In this document: positions 8,686 to 17,512 of the stretch, piece by piece | Layout of the letters: each line of letters begins with the position of its first letter | How positions within the stretch are numbered: the first letter of the stretch is position 1 | NCBI RefSeq assembly: GCF_018128025.1 | Contig: NZ_JAGSCS010000003.1 | Location: forward strand, 62,001-126,000 | Length of the DNA: 64,000 nucleotides | Source: Proteiniclasticum sediminis | GTDB taxonomy: Bacteria > Bacillota > Clostridia > Clostridiales > Clostridiaceae | Direction of reading: 5' to 3' | Program-made: the position numbers and the translations under genes | Notes under the pieces: generated by a model | Told to the model about the DNA's origin: nothing | Seen by the model: the letters and a program-made list of their open reading frames with translations, nothing else | Database searches by the model: none

Positions 8686-9498
8686 ATGATTGAGTTCATC
8701 CGAGGTTATGATGCCACAGTTCAGGCTTTATTCGCCACACTGTTCACCTGGGGTGTAACTGCCCTGGGATCCGCACTGGTTTTTTTCTTTAAAAGCATCA
8801 ACAAGAAAGTCTTTGACACGATGCTGGGGTTTGCCGCTGGGGTTATGATTGCGGCCAGTTTCTGGTCTCTCATCAGCCCGGGTCTGGAGCTGGCTACGGA
8901 AATGGGCTATAATGCCTGGGCCATGGCGGCCTTTGGATTCATGAGCGGCGGGCTCTTCCTGTTCCTTGTGGACAAGACCCTTCCACATATGCATCTGGGG
9001 CTTGCGCCCAGCGAGCAGGAAGGACCGAAAACCTCCTGGCAACGAAGTGTCCTGCTCGTCACCGCCATCACGCTGCACAATATTCCGGAAGGACTGGCTG
9101 TGGGCGTGGCCTTTGGGGCCGTGGCGGCAGGCATTGAGTCTGCATCCCTAACCAGCGCCATCGCCTTGGCCATTGGTATCGGACTGCAGAACTTCCCGGA
9201 AGGGGCAGCCGTGTCCATCCCGCTGCGCCGAGAAGGCATGTCCCGGGGGAAGGCCTTCCTCTATGGTCAGGCATCGGGTATCGTGGAACCCATTGCCGGG
9301 GTCCTGGGGGCTCTTCTGGTCCTCAGTGTTCGGAGCATGTTGCCCTTCGCCCTGTGCTTTGCCGCAGGCGCCATGATCTACGTGGTGGTGGAGGAACTGA
9401 TTCCGGAAGCCCAGTCCAACAATAATTCAGACTATGCCACCATGGGTGTGCTTGTGGGATTCACCATCATGATGATCCTGGATGTGGCCCTGGGATAA
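8686..9498 (+). CDS. ZIP family divalent metal transporter
   Basis: Membrane importer (or exchanger) for Zn2+, Mn2+ or Fe2+; 270 residues with about eight hydrophobic segments. The metal-binding helices are present: HNIPEGLAVGVAFG in TM4 and GLQNFPEGAAVSIP in TM5, the GufA/ZupT pattern. The ATG at 8686 has a GGAGGG site 24 bases after yebC, so it may share the yebC transcript. A terminator follows immediately. The metal cannot be told from sequence. Confidence 0.94.
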   Translation: MIEFIRGYDATVQALFATLFTWGVTALGSALVFFFKSINKKVFDTMLGFAAGVMIAASFWSLISPGLELATEMGYNAWAMAAFGFMSGGLFLFLVDKTLPHMHLGLAPSEQEGPKTSWQRSVLLVTAITLHNIPEGLAVGVAFGAVAAGIESASLTSAIALAIGIGLQNFPEGAAVSIPLRREGMSRGKAFLYGQASGIVEPIAGVLGALLVLSVRSMLPFALCFAAGAMIYVVVEELIPEAQSNNNSDYATMGVLVGFTIMMILDVALG

Positions 9499-9515
9499 CG
9501 CACGGATCAGCCATA

Positions 9516-9545
9516 AACCTGGAGCCTGAGGGCTTCAGGTTTTTT
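9516..9545 (+). terminator. Terminator after the ZIP transporter gene
   Basis: Stem AACCTGGAGCC / GGCTTCAGGTT (one G-T wobble) with a 4-base loop, then a run of T to 9545. Confidence 0.9.
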
Positions 9546-9677
9546 GATGCTCAAATCTTCAGCGAAAATTAATCCTTTAAACAGAATGCTATAAGTCCCT
9601 TTCGCTATACTGATGAGGAAATCACAAGAGTACAGGGTAGGATGAAAAAGAGGAAGAGTCCTCAGGAGGTGAAAGAA

Positions 9678-10496
9678 TTGAACTGTTCAAACTGTAATCA
9701 TGAAAATCGGGAGGGCAGCCGATTCTGCAACCAGTGCGGATTCCCGCTCCAAGAGTCTAAGGTGACCTTGGGCGCCTACGATGAGGAAAATCCTCCCCGA
9801 TCTTCCTTTTTCCACCGGCAGGAGAAATCTTCAGTGCTGGCAGTGGAGGATCACAGTCAGCCCTTTGCGGGAACGGGAGCCCTGGACATTGCCCCGGAGG
9901 AAATCTATGACCGGGACCGGAAGAAACGGGGACGACGGTCGCCATTTCTTCGGCTGGGCTTGGTGGTGGTGCTTCTCACCATGGTGCTGGCAGGAATCTA
10001 CGGGGTCAAGTACGCCGTATCCACCCAGGAGGACCGCATTGCCCAGGCGGAAAACCTGAAAGCTCAAAAGGCCCAGGCGGAGGAGCTTCAGAAACTGGAA
10101 AATTACCGGGAAAAGTTCAATACGGTGGTGACACGATTTGAGGAGCAGGGAGCGGTGATCCAGGCCAACATCGACAGTCTTACCACCCTTCGGATCAACC
10201 GTTTCGTCAAAGGGTTGGGCCTAGGGGACGGGTTTAACAGCCTGGTGAATAAGCTCTTTGATGTGAGCCAGGTGGGCGAGATGAAGGAAAGTGGAGAAAC
10301 CCTGGACCTTCTGGTGCTGGAACTGGTGTCTCCGCCGAAAACCTTCGAGTCCAAGTATGAAATGCTGCTCCATCTCCAGGAGACGGAAAGCGCCATTCAA
10401 GGGCTCTTCCAGGGGGAGGTCACATCCGATACCAAGACTGAACTGGAAGAACTCAATGCAGAGTATCAGCAGCTCCTCACAGACATAAAGCGTTAA
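9678..10496 (+). CDS. Zinc-ribbon, single-pass membrane protein of unknown function
   Basis: I do not recognise a named family. The TTG at 9678 is preceded by an ideal AGGAGGTGA (9664-9672) and gives a protein starting MNCSNC, directly at a double CxxC zinc ribbon (CSNC ... CNQC). This start is better than the in-frame ATG at 9642, which has no good site. An acidic/polar cytosolic linker, a basic RDRKKRGRR stop, one membrane helix (about 95-117) and an external helical, probably coiled-coil domain follow. The layout (zinc ribbon, helix, extracytosolic domain) is common in Bacillota stress or envelope proteins. It is monocistronic, between two terminators. Confidence 0.8.
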   Translation: MNCSNCNHENREGSRFCNQCGFPLQESKVTLGAYDEENPPRSSFFHRQEKSSVLAVEDHSQPFAGTGALDIAPEEIYDRDRKKRGRRSPFLRLGLVVVLLTMVLAGIYGVKYAVSTQEDRIAQAENLKAQKAQAEELQKLENYREKFNTVVTRFEEQGAVIQANIDSLTTLRINRFVKGLGLGDGFNSLVNKLFDVSQVGEMKESGETLDLLVLELVSPPKTFESKYEMLLHLQETESAIQGLFQGEVTSDTKTELEELNAEYQQLLTDIKR

Positions 10497-10506
10497 ATGA
10501 AGAATA

Positions 10507-10537
10507 AGAGTGCAATCATCGGATTGCCTCTTTTTTT
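10507..10537 (+). terminator. Terminator after the zinc-ribbon membrane protein gene
   Basis: GCAATC-ATCG-GATTGC, extended by AGAG/CTCT across a bulge, followed by seven T. Confidence 0.9.
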
Positions 10538-10588
10538 GTGCCCAAATTGAAACAGAAAAGAATAATTTGTAAAAGCGTATTTTTCCCC

Positions 10589-10617
10589 TTGCAAAAGGTG
10601 AATCTGTGCAGTAAAAT
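10589..10617 (+). promoter_or_regulatory. Sigma-A promoter of psuK-psuG
   Basis: TTGCAA (10589-10594), exactly 17 bases, TAAAAT (10612-10617). Just downstream, an imperfect inverted repeat AAGTTTAG (10626-10633) / CTAAAGCTT (10642-10650) spans the start of the transcript. It is a candidate operator, possibly for the helix-turn-helix domain of PsuK itself. Confidence 0.75.
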
Positions 10618-10667
10618 CTAAATATAAGTTTAGGGAATAAACTAAAGCTTAATTGGAGGTGAGGATC

Positions 10668-11768
10668 ATTACCCAACGAGAACAGGAAATCATCGCCATC
10701 ATCCGCGAAAATCCCTTTGTTTCGCAGCAGGAGATTGCCGATGCGCTGAGCATCACGCGTTCTTCCGTGGCGGTGCACATCACCAATCTGATCAAAAAGG
10801 GAATCATCCGAGGCCGCGGTTACGTGGTGGATGAGCGGGATCATGTATCGGTCATCGGCGGCGCCAACATGGATATCATGGGGTACCCCTTCACCACCCT
10901 GCGAAGAGGGGATTCAAACCCCGGACAGGTCTCCCTGTCCCTGGGCGGAGTGGGGCGCAACATTGCGGAAAATCTTGCACGGCTGGGCGTGAACACGAAG
11001 CTTTTTACCGTGGTCGGCAATGACATTTATGGAGACAAGATTATTCAGGATTCCCTGAAGACCGGCATCGATATGAGCCACGTGCTGAAAATCAATGATT
11101 TGGGCACGGGAACCTATCTGGCCATTCTCAACGGCGAAAATGACATGGACGTGGCCATCGCCTCCATGGACATTTTTTCCCGGCTGGATGAAAAATACCT
11201 GGAGGACAACCAGGGGATTATTTCCAAAAGCCAGGCCATCGTCTTTGACACCAATTTGGAAGAAAAAGTCCTGACCTTTGGGGTCAATCTTTTTCAGGAC
11301 AATGATCTCTATCTGGATACCGTCTCCCATACGAAAGCCCTTCGGGCAAAAAAAATCATCGGCAAGTTCCATACGATCAAGCCCAACCGGCTGGAGGCTG
11401 AAGCCCTTTCCGGCATCAAGATCACGGGCCGGGGCGATCTGGATCAGGCAGCGACCTATTTTCACCGGGAGGGTGTCCGCAATGTCATCATCACCCTGGG
11501 GGAAGAGGGCGTTTATTACAGCGACGGGAAGAGCACCGGAATCCTGAAAGCGGAGAAGGTGATTCCCAAAAACGCCACCGGGGCTGGAGATGCGTTCCAA
11601 GCCGCTTTGGTCTATGCCAATCTCGAGGGAATGGAAATCCGGGACAAGCTTATCTTTTCCATGGGGGCATCCCTCTTAGCCATGGATTCCTACGACACCA
11701 TCAATAAAGAAATGAGTACTGCGAACATCCAAAAAATAATTAAAAATCTGGAGGTAACGTCATGTTAA
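10668..11768 (+). CDS. psuK: PfkB-family pseudouridine kinase with an N-terminal helix-turn-helix
   Basis: Phosphorylates pseudouridine to pseudouridine 5'-phosphate, the substrate of the next gene. Residues 1-55 form a winged helix (REQEII ... [30 protein letters not shown]). The rest is a PfkB sugar kinase with the early GGxxxNIA-type signature ([16 protein letters not shown]) and the C-terminal [15 protein letters not shown] anion-hole and catalytic Asp motif. Start: a consensus GGAGGTGA (10655-10662) lies ahead of ATT at 10668, and starting there gives the family-like N-terminus M-TQREQEI. The only conventional starts upstream, TTG 10653 and GTG 10659, overlap that site. Its end overlaps psuG by 7 bases. 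Confidence 0.88.
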   Translation: MTQREQEIIAIIRENPFVSQQEIADALSITRSSVAVHITNLIKKGIIRGRGYVVDERDHVSVIGGANMDIMGYPFTTLRRGDSNPGQVSLSLGGVGRNIAENLARLGVNTKLFTVVGNDIYGDKIIQDSLKTGIDMSHVLKINDLGTGTYLAILNGENDMDVAIASMDIFSRLDEKYLEDNQGIISKSQAIVFDTNLEEKVLTFGVNLFQDNDLYLDTVSHTKALRAKKIIGKFHTIKPNRLEAEALSGIKITGRGDLDQAATYFHREGVRNVIITLGEEGVYYSDGKSTGILKAEKVIPKNATGAGDAFQAALVYANLEGMEIRDKLIFSMGASLLAMDSYDTINKEMSTANIQKIIKNLEVTSC

Positions 11769-12679
11769 AACCCTATCTGTACATGAGCAAAGAAGTGGAA
11801 GAGGCCCTGAAGGCTGGTCAGCCGGTGGTGGCTCTGGAGTCTACCATAATTTCCCACGGGATGCCTTATCCCAAGAATGTGGAAACAGCCCTGAAGGTGG
11901 AGGAGATCATCCGAAATCACGGCGCAGTGCCGGCCACCATCGGAATCATCGGCGGAAGACTCATTGCCGGTCTCAGCCCCGAGGAAATTGACCACATGGG
12001 GAAAGCCCCGGACATCGCCAAGGTATCCCGCAGAGATATTCCCTACATTGTAGCCAACAAGAAAGACGGCGCCACCACCGTGGCTTCCACGATGATCATC
12101 GCGGACCTGGCCGGAATCAAGATCTTCGCCACCGGCGGAATCGGCGGCGTCCATCGCGGAGCCGAGACCTCCATGGACATTTCTGCAGACCTGGAAGAGC
12201 TTTCTTCCACCGGTGTAGCCGTCATCTGTGCTGGAGCCAAGTCCATCCTGGACATCGGTCTTACCCTGGAATATCTGGAGACCAAGGGCGTGCCTGTACT
12301 GGGCAACGGCACCGACGAGCTTCCGGCGTTCTACAGCCGCAAGAGCGGATATAAAGTGGACTATCGCATCGACACTCCTGAAGAATTCGCTAAGGTGCTA
12401 AAGACCAAGTGGGATCTGGGTCTGAAGGGCGGAGCCCTCATCGCCAACCCCATCCCGGAAGCGTACTCCATGGATGCTGACTTCATCAGCGGCGTCATCG
12501 AGAAGGCCGTGGAAGAAGCCAACGCCCAGGGCATCAAGGGCAAGGAGACAACCCCCTTCCTCCTGGCTAAGGTGAAGGAAATCACCGGAGGCGATTCTCT
12601 GGAAGCCAACATTCAGCTGGTTTACAGCAACGCCGAACTGGCCGCCAAGATTGCCGTGGAGCTTTCCAAGCTGGCATAA
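11762..12679 (+). CDS. psuG: Pseudouridine-5'-phosphate glycosidase
   Basis: Cleaves the C-C glycosidic bond of pseudouridine 5'-phosphate to uracil and ribose 5-phosphate (strictly, catalyses the reversible reaction), so pseudouridine from RNA turnover can be reused. 305 residues, family length. Signature segments are [14 protein letters not shown] near the N-terminus, [24 protein letters not shown] with the catalytic region, and the [10 protein letters not shown] segment. It is translated from within the end of psuK, a very common pairing. The ATG at 11762 has GGAGGTAACGTC upstream. Confidence 0.97.
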   Translation: MLKPYLYMSKEVEEALKAGQPVVALESTIISHGMPYPKNVETALKVEEIIRNHGAVPATIGIIGGRLIAGLSPEEIDHMGKAPDIAKVSRRDIPYIVANKKDGATTVASTMIIADLAGIKIFATGGIGGVHRGAETSMDISADLEELSSTGVAVICAGAKSILDIGLTLEYLETKGVPVLGNGTDELPAFYSRKSGYKVDYRIDTPEEFAKVLKTKWDLGLKGGALIANPIPEAYSMDADFISGVIEKAVEEANAQGIKGKETTPFLLAKVKEITGGDSLEANIQLVYSNAELAAKIAVELSKLA

Positions 12680-12747
12680 CGGTTTAATCCTCATTTAATC
12701 TTTTTCTGGTAGAGTAGTTTCATCAATCAATGAACGGAGAAGATGAA

Positions 12748-13074
12748 ATGATGAATGGACGCAGCTTGATCGGAACCCTGGTATTCACTGTCGTGGTGAT
12801 CCTGGTTCTCAGCTTGGCCATATCCCTCCTGCCCTACATCCTCTTGGTCGGAATGATCTGGTACTTTTACCGGAGCCTCATCCGACCGATGTTTTCCGGA
12901 AGAACTTCGGAGAAAAGGGAAGACAGCGGAGTTTATACGCCAAAGTCCGATTCGGGAATCCACGAGACCATGGATCATCAGGTAAAGAGTGTTCGGGACG
13001 AGTCCTTTTTCCAGCAGAAACATGATGTGGTGGATGTGGACTATGATGAAGATTCTACCCATGACAAGAAATAA
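12748..13074 (+). CDS. Small membrane protein with a charged C-terminal tail
   Basis: I do not recognise a family. About 108 residues: a hydrophobic stretch of one or two helices (about 8-45, LVFTVVVILVL ... LPYILLVGMIWYFY), then a basic segment and a long acidic, polar cytosolic tail ending in lysines. The start is taken as ATG 12748, seven bases after GGAGA; ATG 12730 is possible but has no site. It stands alone, followed by a strong terminator. Nothing in its neighbours reveals a role. Confidence 0.65.
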   Translation: MMNGRSLIGTLVFTVVVILVLSLAISLLPYILLVGMIWYFYRSLIRPMFSGRTSEKREDSGVYTPKSDSGIHETMDHQVKSVRDESFFQQKHDVVDVDYDEDSTHDKK

Positions 13075-13084
13075 GTATCGCAAG

Positions 13085-13110
13085 ACCGGTGATTTTTTCA
13101 CCGGTTTTTT
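13085..13110 (+). terminator. Terminator after the small membrane protein gene
   Basis: Perfect 8-bp stem ACCGGTGA / TCACCGGT with a T-rich loop, followed by six T. Confidence 0.92.
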
Positions 13111-13127
13111 GCTGTGCAAACTCCTGT

Positions 13128-13156
13128 TTCAAAATTGGGGGTAAACATGTTAAGAT
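13128..13156 (+). promoter_or_regulatory. Promoter of the ruvAB-queA-tgt operon
   Basis: TTCAAA (13128-13133), 17 bases, TAAGAT (13151-13156) with an extended -10 TG at 13148-13149. No LexA/SOS box is visible nearby. Confidence 0.7.
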
Positions 13157-13184
13157 AGATGGGAAACATTGGAGGGGGTTTGAA

Positions 13185-13778
13185 ATGTACGATTATATCC
13201 GAGGGACATACCAGGGCATTTTTAAGGACTATGTCACCATCGAAAATCACGGGATTGGCTACAAGATCTACAGTTCAGGCCATACCATGGCGCAGATGCC
13301 CGCCATGGGCCAGGAAACGGTCCTTTATCTCACCCAGATCATCCGGGAGGATTTTGTGGGGCTTTACGGCTTCACGTCTCGGGAGGAGCTGGATCTGTTT
13401 CTCGTCTTGATCACCATTAACGGGGTGGGAGCCAAAGCGGCCCTGTCGCTGCTCTCGGCCAGTTCTCCGGATAAGCTGAAGTTTGCCATCATCGAAGGGG
13501 ATGAGGCTCTTCTCATGAAGGCTCCGGGCATCGGAAAGAAGATCGCCCAGCGGCTCATCCTTGAACTGAAGGGAAAACTCCGCGTGGAGAACCCGTCCCT
13601 GGCGGCCAGCCTCACAGAGAAGCAGTCGGCGGAAGAAAACAGCAGTGTGGAAGCATTGGCTGCGCTGATTTCGCTTGGCTATTCCGAGCGGGAAGCCAAG
13701 GCAGCGCTGAAGAACATTGAGGAAAACCAGAGCATCGAAGGGATCATCAAGGATGCCCTCCGGTACCTGATGAATTGA
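13185..13778 (+). CDS. ruvA: Holliday junction branch migration protein RuvA
   Basis: DNA-binding subunit that holds the Holliday junction and recruits RuvB. 197 residues from ATG 13185 (MYDYIRGTY), which has a GGAGGGGG site and gives the family length. An OB-fold N-terminus is followed by two helix-hairpin-helix motifs (LITINGVGAKAALSLLS, MKAPGIGKKIAQRLILELKGK). A flexible linker and a C-terminal UBA-like domain (ALISLGYSEREAKAALKNI) that contacts RuvB complete the protein. First gene of ruvA-ruvB-queA-tgt; ruvC is not present, as is normal in many Bacillota that use RecU instead. Confidence 0.97.
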   Translation: MYDYIRGTYQGIFKDYVTIENHGIGYKIYSSGHTMAQMPAMGQETVLYLTQIIREDFVGLYGFTSREELDLFLVLITINGVGAKAALSLLSASSPDKLKFAIIEGDEALLMKAPGIGKKIAQRLILELKGKLRVENPSLAASLTEKQSAEENSSVEALAALISLGYSEREAKAALKNIEENQSIEGIIKDALRYLMN

Positions 13779-13788
13779 GGGATAAACC

Positions 13789-14835
13789 ATGGATGACAGA
13801 CTGATCACTTCGGCATTCACCGAGGAAGACGTGACCAGCGAATACTCGCTGCGACCGGCAAGAATAAGTGAATATATCGGCCAGGAAAAGGTGAAGGACA
13901 ACTTGAAGGTGTTTATCCAGGCGGCAAAGCTCCGGGAGGAGTCCCTGGATCACGTGATTCTCCATGGCCCCCCGGGGCTGGGTAAAACCACCCTGGCCAA
14001 TATCATCGCCACGGAAATGGGCGGAAGCCTGAAGATCACCTCCGGTCCGGCCATCGAACGGGCGGGGGATCTGGCATCGATTCTCACCAGTCTCAATGAT
14101 CGGGATGTGCTGTTCATCGACGAAATTCATCGGCTGTCCCGCACGGTGGAGGAGATACTCTATCCCGCCATGGAGGATTATTCCCTGGATATCGTCATCG
14201 GAAAAGGCGGACAAGCAAAATCCATTCGTCTGGATCTTTCCCGGTTCACCCTCATTGGGGCCACCACAAGAATCGGCCTTCTCACTTCCCCTTTGCGGGA
14301 TCGCTTTGGGGTGCAGCTCTCCATGGAGTATTACACCGATGAAGAGCTGAAGGAGATCATCGTGCGCAGCGCGGGCATTCTCCACTTTGAGATTTCCGAG
14401 GACGGGGCATACTGCATTGCCCGAAGAAGCCGCGGAACGCCCCGAATTGCCAACCGTCTCCTGAAACGGGTCCGGGATTTTGCCCAGGTGAAGGGAAAAA
14501 GCATCATCGACGAAGAAACGGCCATGGAAGCCTTAAAGCGCCTGGACGTGGACGATGAGGGCTTTGACCGCATCGACCGCAAAATTCTGGAGGCCATTGT
14601 CCACCATTTCAAGGGGGGACCCGTGGGGGCGGAGACGTTATCCTTCTTCATTGGAGAGGAGCTGGACACCATCGTGGATGTCTACGAGCCATACCTCCTG
14701 CAGAAGGGCTTCATCATGCGAACACCCCGGGGCCGTGTGGCCACGGACCGAGCATATCACCACCTGGGTGTATCCCGGGATTCATCGGAGGGCAGCCAGC
14801 TCTCCGCATTTAAAGGAAATGAGGAAGACCATTGA
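13789..14835 (+). CDS. ruvB: Holliday junction branch migration helicase RuvB
   Basis: Hexameric AAA+ motor that drives branch migration with RuvA. 348 residues. Walker [10 protein letters not shown] (60-68), Walker B FIDEIHRL (about 108-115), sensor 1 GATTR, arginine finger region PLRDRFG and the C-terminal winged helix with TPRGRVAT are all visible. The ATG is 10 bases after the ruvA stop. Its stop codon overlaps the queA start (TTGA). Confidence 0.98.
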   Translation: MDDRLITSAFTEEDVTSEYSLRPARISEYIGQEKVKDNLKVFIQAAKLREESLDHVILHGPPGLGKTTLANIIATEMGGSLKITSGPAIERAGDLASILTSLNDRDVLFIDEIHRLSRTVEEILYPAMEDYSLDIVIGKGGQAKSIRLDLSRFTLIGATTRIGLLTSPLRDRFGVQLSMEYYTDEELKEIIVRSAGILHFEISEDGAYCIARRSRGTPRIANRLLKRVRDFAQVKGKSIIDEETAMEALKRLDVDDEGFDRIDRKILEAIVHHFKGGPVGAETLSFFIGEELDTIVDVYEPYLLQKGFIMRTPRGRVATDRAYHHLGVSRDSSEGSQLSAFKGNEEDH

Positions 14836-15860
14836 GAGTAGAAGATTTTTATTTTGACCTGCCTGCGGAGCTCATTGCCCAGCATCCCCTGGAGGACCGG
14901 TCCAGCAGCCGGCTTCTGGTCCTGAGTAAAAGCACCGGAACCATTGAACATAAACACTTTTATGACCTGCCGGAGTATCTGCGCGCTGGGGATGTCCTGG
15001 TGCTCAACGACACCCGGGTCATGCCCGCAAGACTCTTGGGCCTTCGGGAGGAAACCGAAGGAAAGATCGAGTTTCTCCTTCTGAACCGGAAAAACATTGA
15101 CACCTACGAGTGTCTGGCCAAACCTGGAAAACGGGCTCGGGTAGGGGCCAGGTTCACCTTTGGGGAAGGCATTCTCCAGGCTGAGGTGGTGGAAGTGCTG
15201 GAAAACGGCAACCGCATCGTGAAGTTTTTCCATGAGGGCGTCTTTGAGGAGATCCTGGATCGGCTGGGGGAAATGCCCCTGCCCCCCTACATCAAGGAAA
15301 AGCTGGAGGACAAGGAGCGCTATCAGACCGTATACTCGAGAGAGCAGGGCTCAGCCGCTGCCCCCACGGCAGGGCTTCACTTTACCAAAGAGCTGCTAAC
15401 AAAGCTTCAGGCCATGGGCGTGGAGATCGCGTATCTCACCCTCCATGTGGGACTGGGAACGTTCCGTCCGGTGAAGGTCACCTCCGTGGAGGAGCATGAT
15501 ATGCATTCAGAGTACTATACCCTGGATCAGGCCAACGCCGAGATCATTAACCGAGCCAAGGCCGAGGGGAGAAGGATCATCTCCGTGGGCACCACGTCCA
15601 CGCGGACCCTGGAAACCATTGCGGAGGAAGACGGACGAGTGAAGGAGCAGTCGGGGTATACCAAGATCTTCATTTATCCGGGCTACCGATTTAAATGCAT
15701 CGACGGGCTCATCACCAACTTCCATTTACCGGAGTCCACATTAATTATGCTGGTGTCTGCACTGGCGGGAAAGGAGAATGTCATGGACGCCTATGAAACG
15801 GCGGTGCGGGAAAAATACCGTTTCTTCAGTTTCGGCGATTCCATGTTCATTAACGAATAA
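14832..15860 (+). CDS. queA: S-adenosylmethionine:tRNA ribosyltransferase-isomerase QueA
   Basis: Adds the epoxycyclopentanediol group to preQ1 at tRNA wobble position 34, making epoxyqueuosine from SAM. 342 residues, family length. Family motifs: [18 protein letters not shown] at the N-terminus, [25 protein letters not shown] and the [10 protein letters not shown] segment near the C-terminus. The start is TTG 14832, aligned with the conserved family N-terminus; GAGGAAG lies five to six bases upstream and the TTGA overlap with ruvB suggests coupling. Followed one base later by tgt. Confidence 0.97.
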   Translation: MRVEDFYFDLPAELIAQHPLEDRSSSRLLVLSKSTGTIEHKHFYDLPEYLRAGDVLVLNDTRVMPARLLGLREETEGKIEFLLLNRKNIDTYECLAKPGKRARVGARFTFGEGILQAEVVEVLENGNRIVKFFHEGVFEEILDRLGEMPLPPYIKEKLEDKERYQTVYSREQGSAAAPTAGLHFTKELLTKLQAMGVEIAYLTLHVGLGTFRPVKVTSVEEHDMHSEYYTLDQANAEIINRAKAEGRRIISVGTTSTRTLETIAEEDGRVKEQSGYTKIFIYPGYRFKCIDGLITNFHLPESTLIMLVSALAGKENVMDAYETAVREKYRFFSFGDSMFINE

Positions 15861-15861
15861 T

Positions 15862-17022
15862 ATGTATACTTTACTGAAAAGAGAAAATAAAGCCCGTCGG
15901 GGACGGTTTGTCACCCCCCACGGCACCATTGAAACCCCGGTCTTCATGAATGTGGGGACCCTGGCGGTGATTAAAGGCGCCGTTTCCTCCATGGATCTCA
16001 AGGAGATCGGCTGTCAGGTGGAACTGTCCAACACCTATCATCTTCATCTTCGCCCCGGAGACAAGCTGGTGGCCAAGATGGGAGGACTCCATAAGTTCAT
16101 GAACTGGGACCGGCCCATTCTCACGGATTCGGGCGGTTTCCAGGTGTTTTCCCTGGCAAAAATCCGAAAAATCAAGGAAGAGGGGGTCTACTTCAACTCC
16201 CATATCGATGGAAGCTCCATTTTCATGGGGCCGGAGGAATCCATGCGGATTCAGAGCCATCTGGCCTCCACCATCGCCATGGCCTTTGATGAATGCATCG
16301 AGCTGCCGGCGGAACGAAAGTATGTGGAAAAGTCCGTGGAACGGACCACTCGCTGGCTGGTCCGCTGCAAGCATGAACTGGACCGCCTCAACGCCAAGGA
16401 AACCACCATCAACAAAAAGCAGATGCTCTTTGGCATTAACCAGGGCGGCACCTACGAGGATATCCGCATTGCCCATGCGGAGGAAATTTCCAAAATGGAT
16501 CTGGATGGCTACGCCATCGGCGGCTTAGCCGTGGGAGAGTCCCATGAGGAAATGTACCGGATTCTTGATGTGGTCGTTCCCCATCTGCCCCAGGACAAGC
16601 CCATCTATCTCATGGGCGTGGGGACGCCGGAGAACATTCTGGAAGCGGTGGAGCGAGGCGTGGACTTCTTTGACTGTGTTTTACCCGCCCGAAACGGACG
16701 CCATGGCCATGTTTTCACGGAACGGGGAAAAATCAACATGAACAACAAGCGCTTCGAGTTTGATGAGAAGCCCCTGGATGAAGGCTGCACCTGTCCCGCG
16801 TGCCGAAGCTACACCCGCAGCTATATCCGTCATCTGTTCAAAGCCAAGGAAATGCTGGCCATGCGGCTCTGCGTGCTCCATAATCTCCATTTCTACAACA
16901 AGCTCATGGCGGATATCCGGCTGGCCATCGATGAAGACCGCTTTGCGGAGTTCAAGGCCCAGAAACTGAAAGACTGGGCACGGGGTCAGGAGGAAGTCCC
17001 TGCAGGGGCTCTTTTGGAATAA
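15862..17022 (+). CDS. tgt: Queuine tRNA-ribosyltransferase (tRNA-guanine transglycosylase)
   Basis: Exchanges G34 for preQ1 in tRNAs for Asp, Asn, His and Tyr, the step before QueA. 386 residues from ATG 15862 (MYTLLKREN), one base after the queA stop; no clear ribosome binding site, so translation is probably coupled. Catalytic Asp D89 lies in ILTDSGGFQVF, the nucleophile Asp in DCVLPARNGRHG, and the zinc site is CTCPAC ... H near the C-terminus. Longer in-frame versions starting in queA would add residues the family lacks. Confidence 0.97.
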   Translation: MYTLLKRENKARRGRFVTPHGTIETPVFMNVGTLAVIKGAVSSMDLKEIGCQVELSNTYHLHLRPGDKLVAKMGGLHKFMNWDRPILTDSGGFQVFSLAKIRKIKEEGVYFNSHIDGSSIFMGPEESMRIQSHLASTIAMAFDECIELPAERKYVEKSVERTTRWLVRCKHELDRLNAKETTINKKQMLFGINQGGTYEDIRIAHAEEISKMDLDGYAIGGLAVGESHEEMYRILDVVVPHLPQDKPIYLMGVGTPENILEAVERGVDFFDCVLPARNGRHGHVFTERGKINMNNKRFEFDEKPLDEGCTCPACRSYTRSYIRHLFKAKEMLAMRLCVLHNLHFYNKLMADIRLAIDEDRFAEFKAQKLKDWARGQEEVPAGALLE

Positions 17023-17046
17023 ACCTTGGGGATAAGAGAAAATATC

Positions 17047-17075
17047 TTTATAATTCATAGATAATTCATTATAAT
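17047..17075 (+). promoter_or_regulatory. Sigma-A promoter of yajC
   Basis: TTTATA (17047-17052), 17 bases, TATAAT (17070-17075), in an A/T-rich gap between tgt and yajC. Confidence 0.75.
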
Positions 17076-17104
17076 GTAGATATTAATGATTGGAGGCAGA
17101 AAGA

Positions 17105-17386
17105 ATGGGAGAACTCGCAGGACAGGTATTACCCATCGCAGCGATGCTGGGACTGATGTATTTTATGTTGTTCCTTCCGGAAAAGAAGAGAAGGGCAGCA
17201 TTCAGCAAAATGGTCAACGAATTGAAAGTCAACGATCAGATTACCACCAGAGGCGGTCTTGTGGGGCGCATCGTGGCCATGGATGATGTGAGCATCACCG
17301 TGGAGTCCGGACCGGACCGAACCCGTCTCACCTTTATTCGGGGAGCGGTGGCCAGCGTGAATGCGTCGGAGGATGTCACCGAATAA
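17105..17386 (+). CDS. yajC: Preprotein translocase subunit YajC
   Basis: Small accessory protein of the SecDF-YajC complex in the cytoplasmic membrane. 93 residues from ATG 17105, eight bases after GGAGG. One N-terminal membrane helix (about 7-24, ending MLFLPEKKRR) is followed by the conserved cytosolic fold with VNDQITTRGGLVGRIVAMDD. Lies between tgt and secDF, the usual order. A terminator-like hairpin follows. Confidence 0.95.
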   Translation: MGELAGQVLPIAAMLGLMYFMLFLPEKKRRAAFSKMVNELKVNDQITTRGGLVGRIVAMDDVSITVESGPDRTRLTFIRGAVASVNASEDVTE

Positions 17387-17410
17387 TCACAGACACGAGG
17401 TAGGATGAAG

Positions 17411-17445
17411 AAATAGGGCAGTGCATGGGCTCTGCCCTATTTTTA
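17411..17445 (+). terminator. Hairpin with T tract between yajC and secDF
   Basis: Perfect 11-bp stem AAATAGGGCAG / CTGCCCTATTT followed by TTTT. It could be a terminator or attenuator limiting read-through to secDF. A second small hairpin (CCCTG-GCTG-CAGGG, 17461-17474) follows. Confidence 0.75.
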
Positions 17446-17512
17446 GGGCCACAGCGGACCCCCTGGCTGCAGGGTATGCGCGACAATGAAAGACAAATCG
17501 GAGGTACACGAC

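Noticed and set aside
13110-13184. LexA/SOS box before ruvA
   Set aside because: No GAAC-N4-GTTC pattern found in the promoter region.
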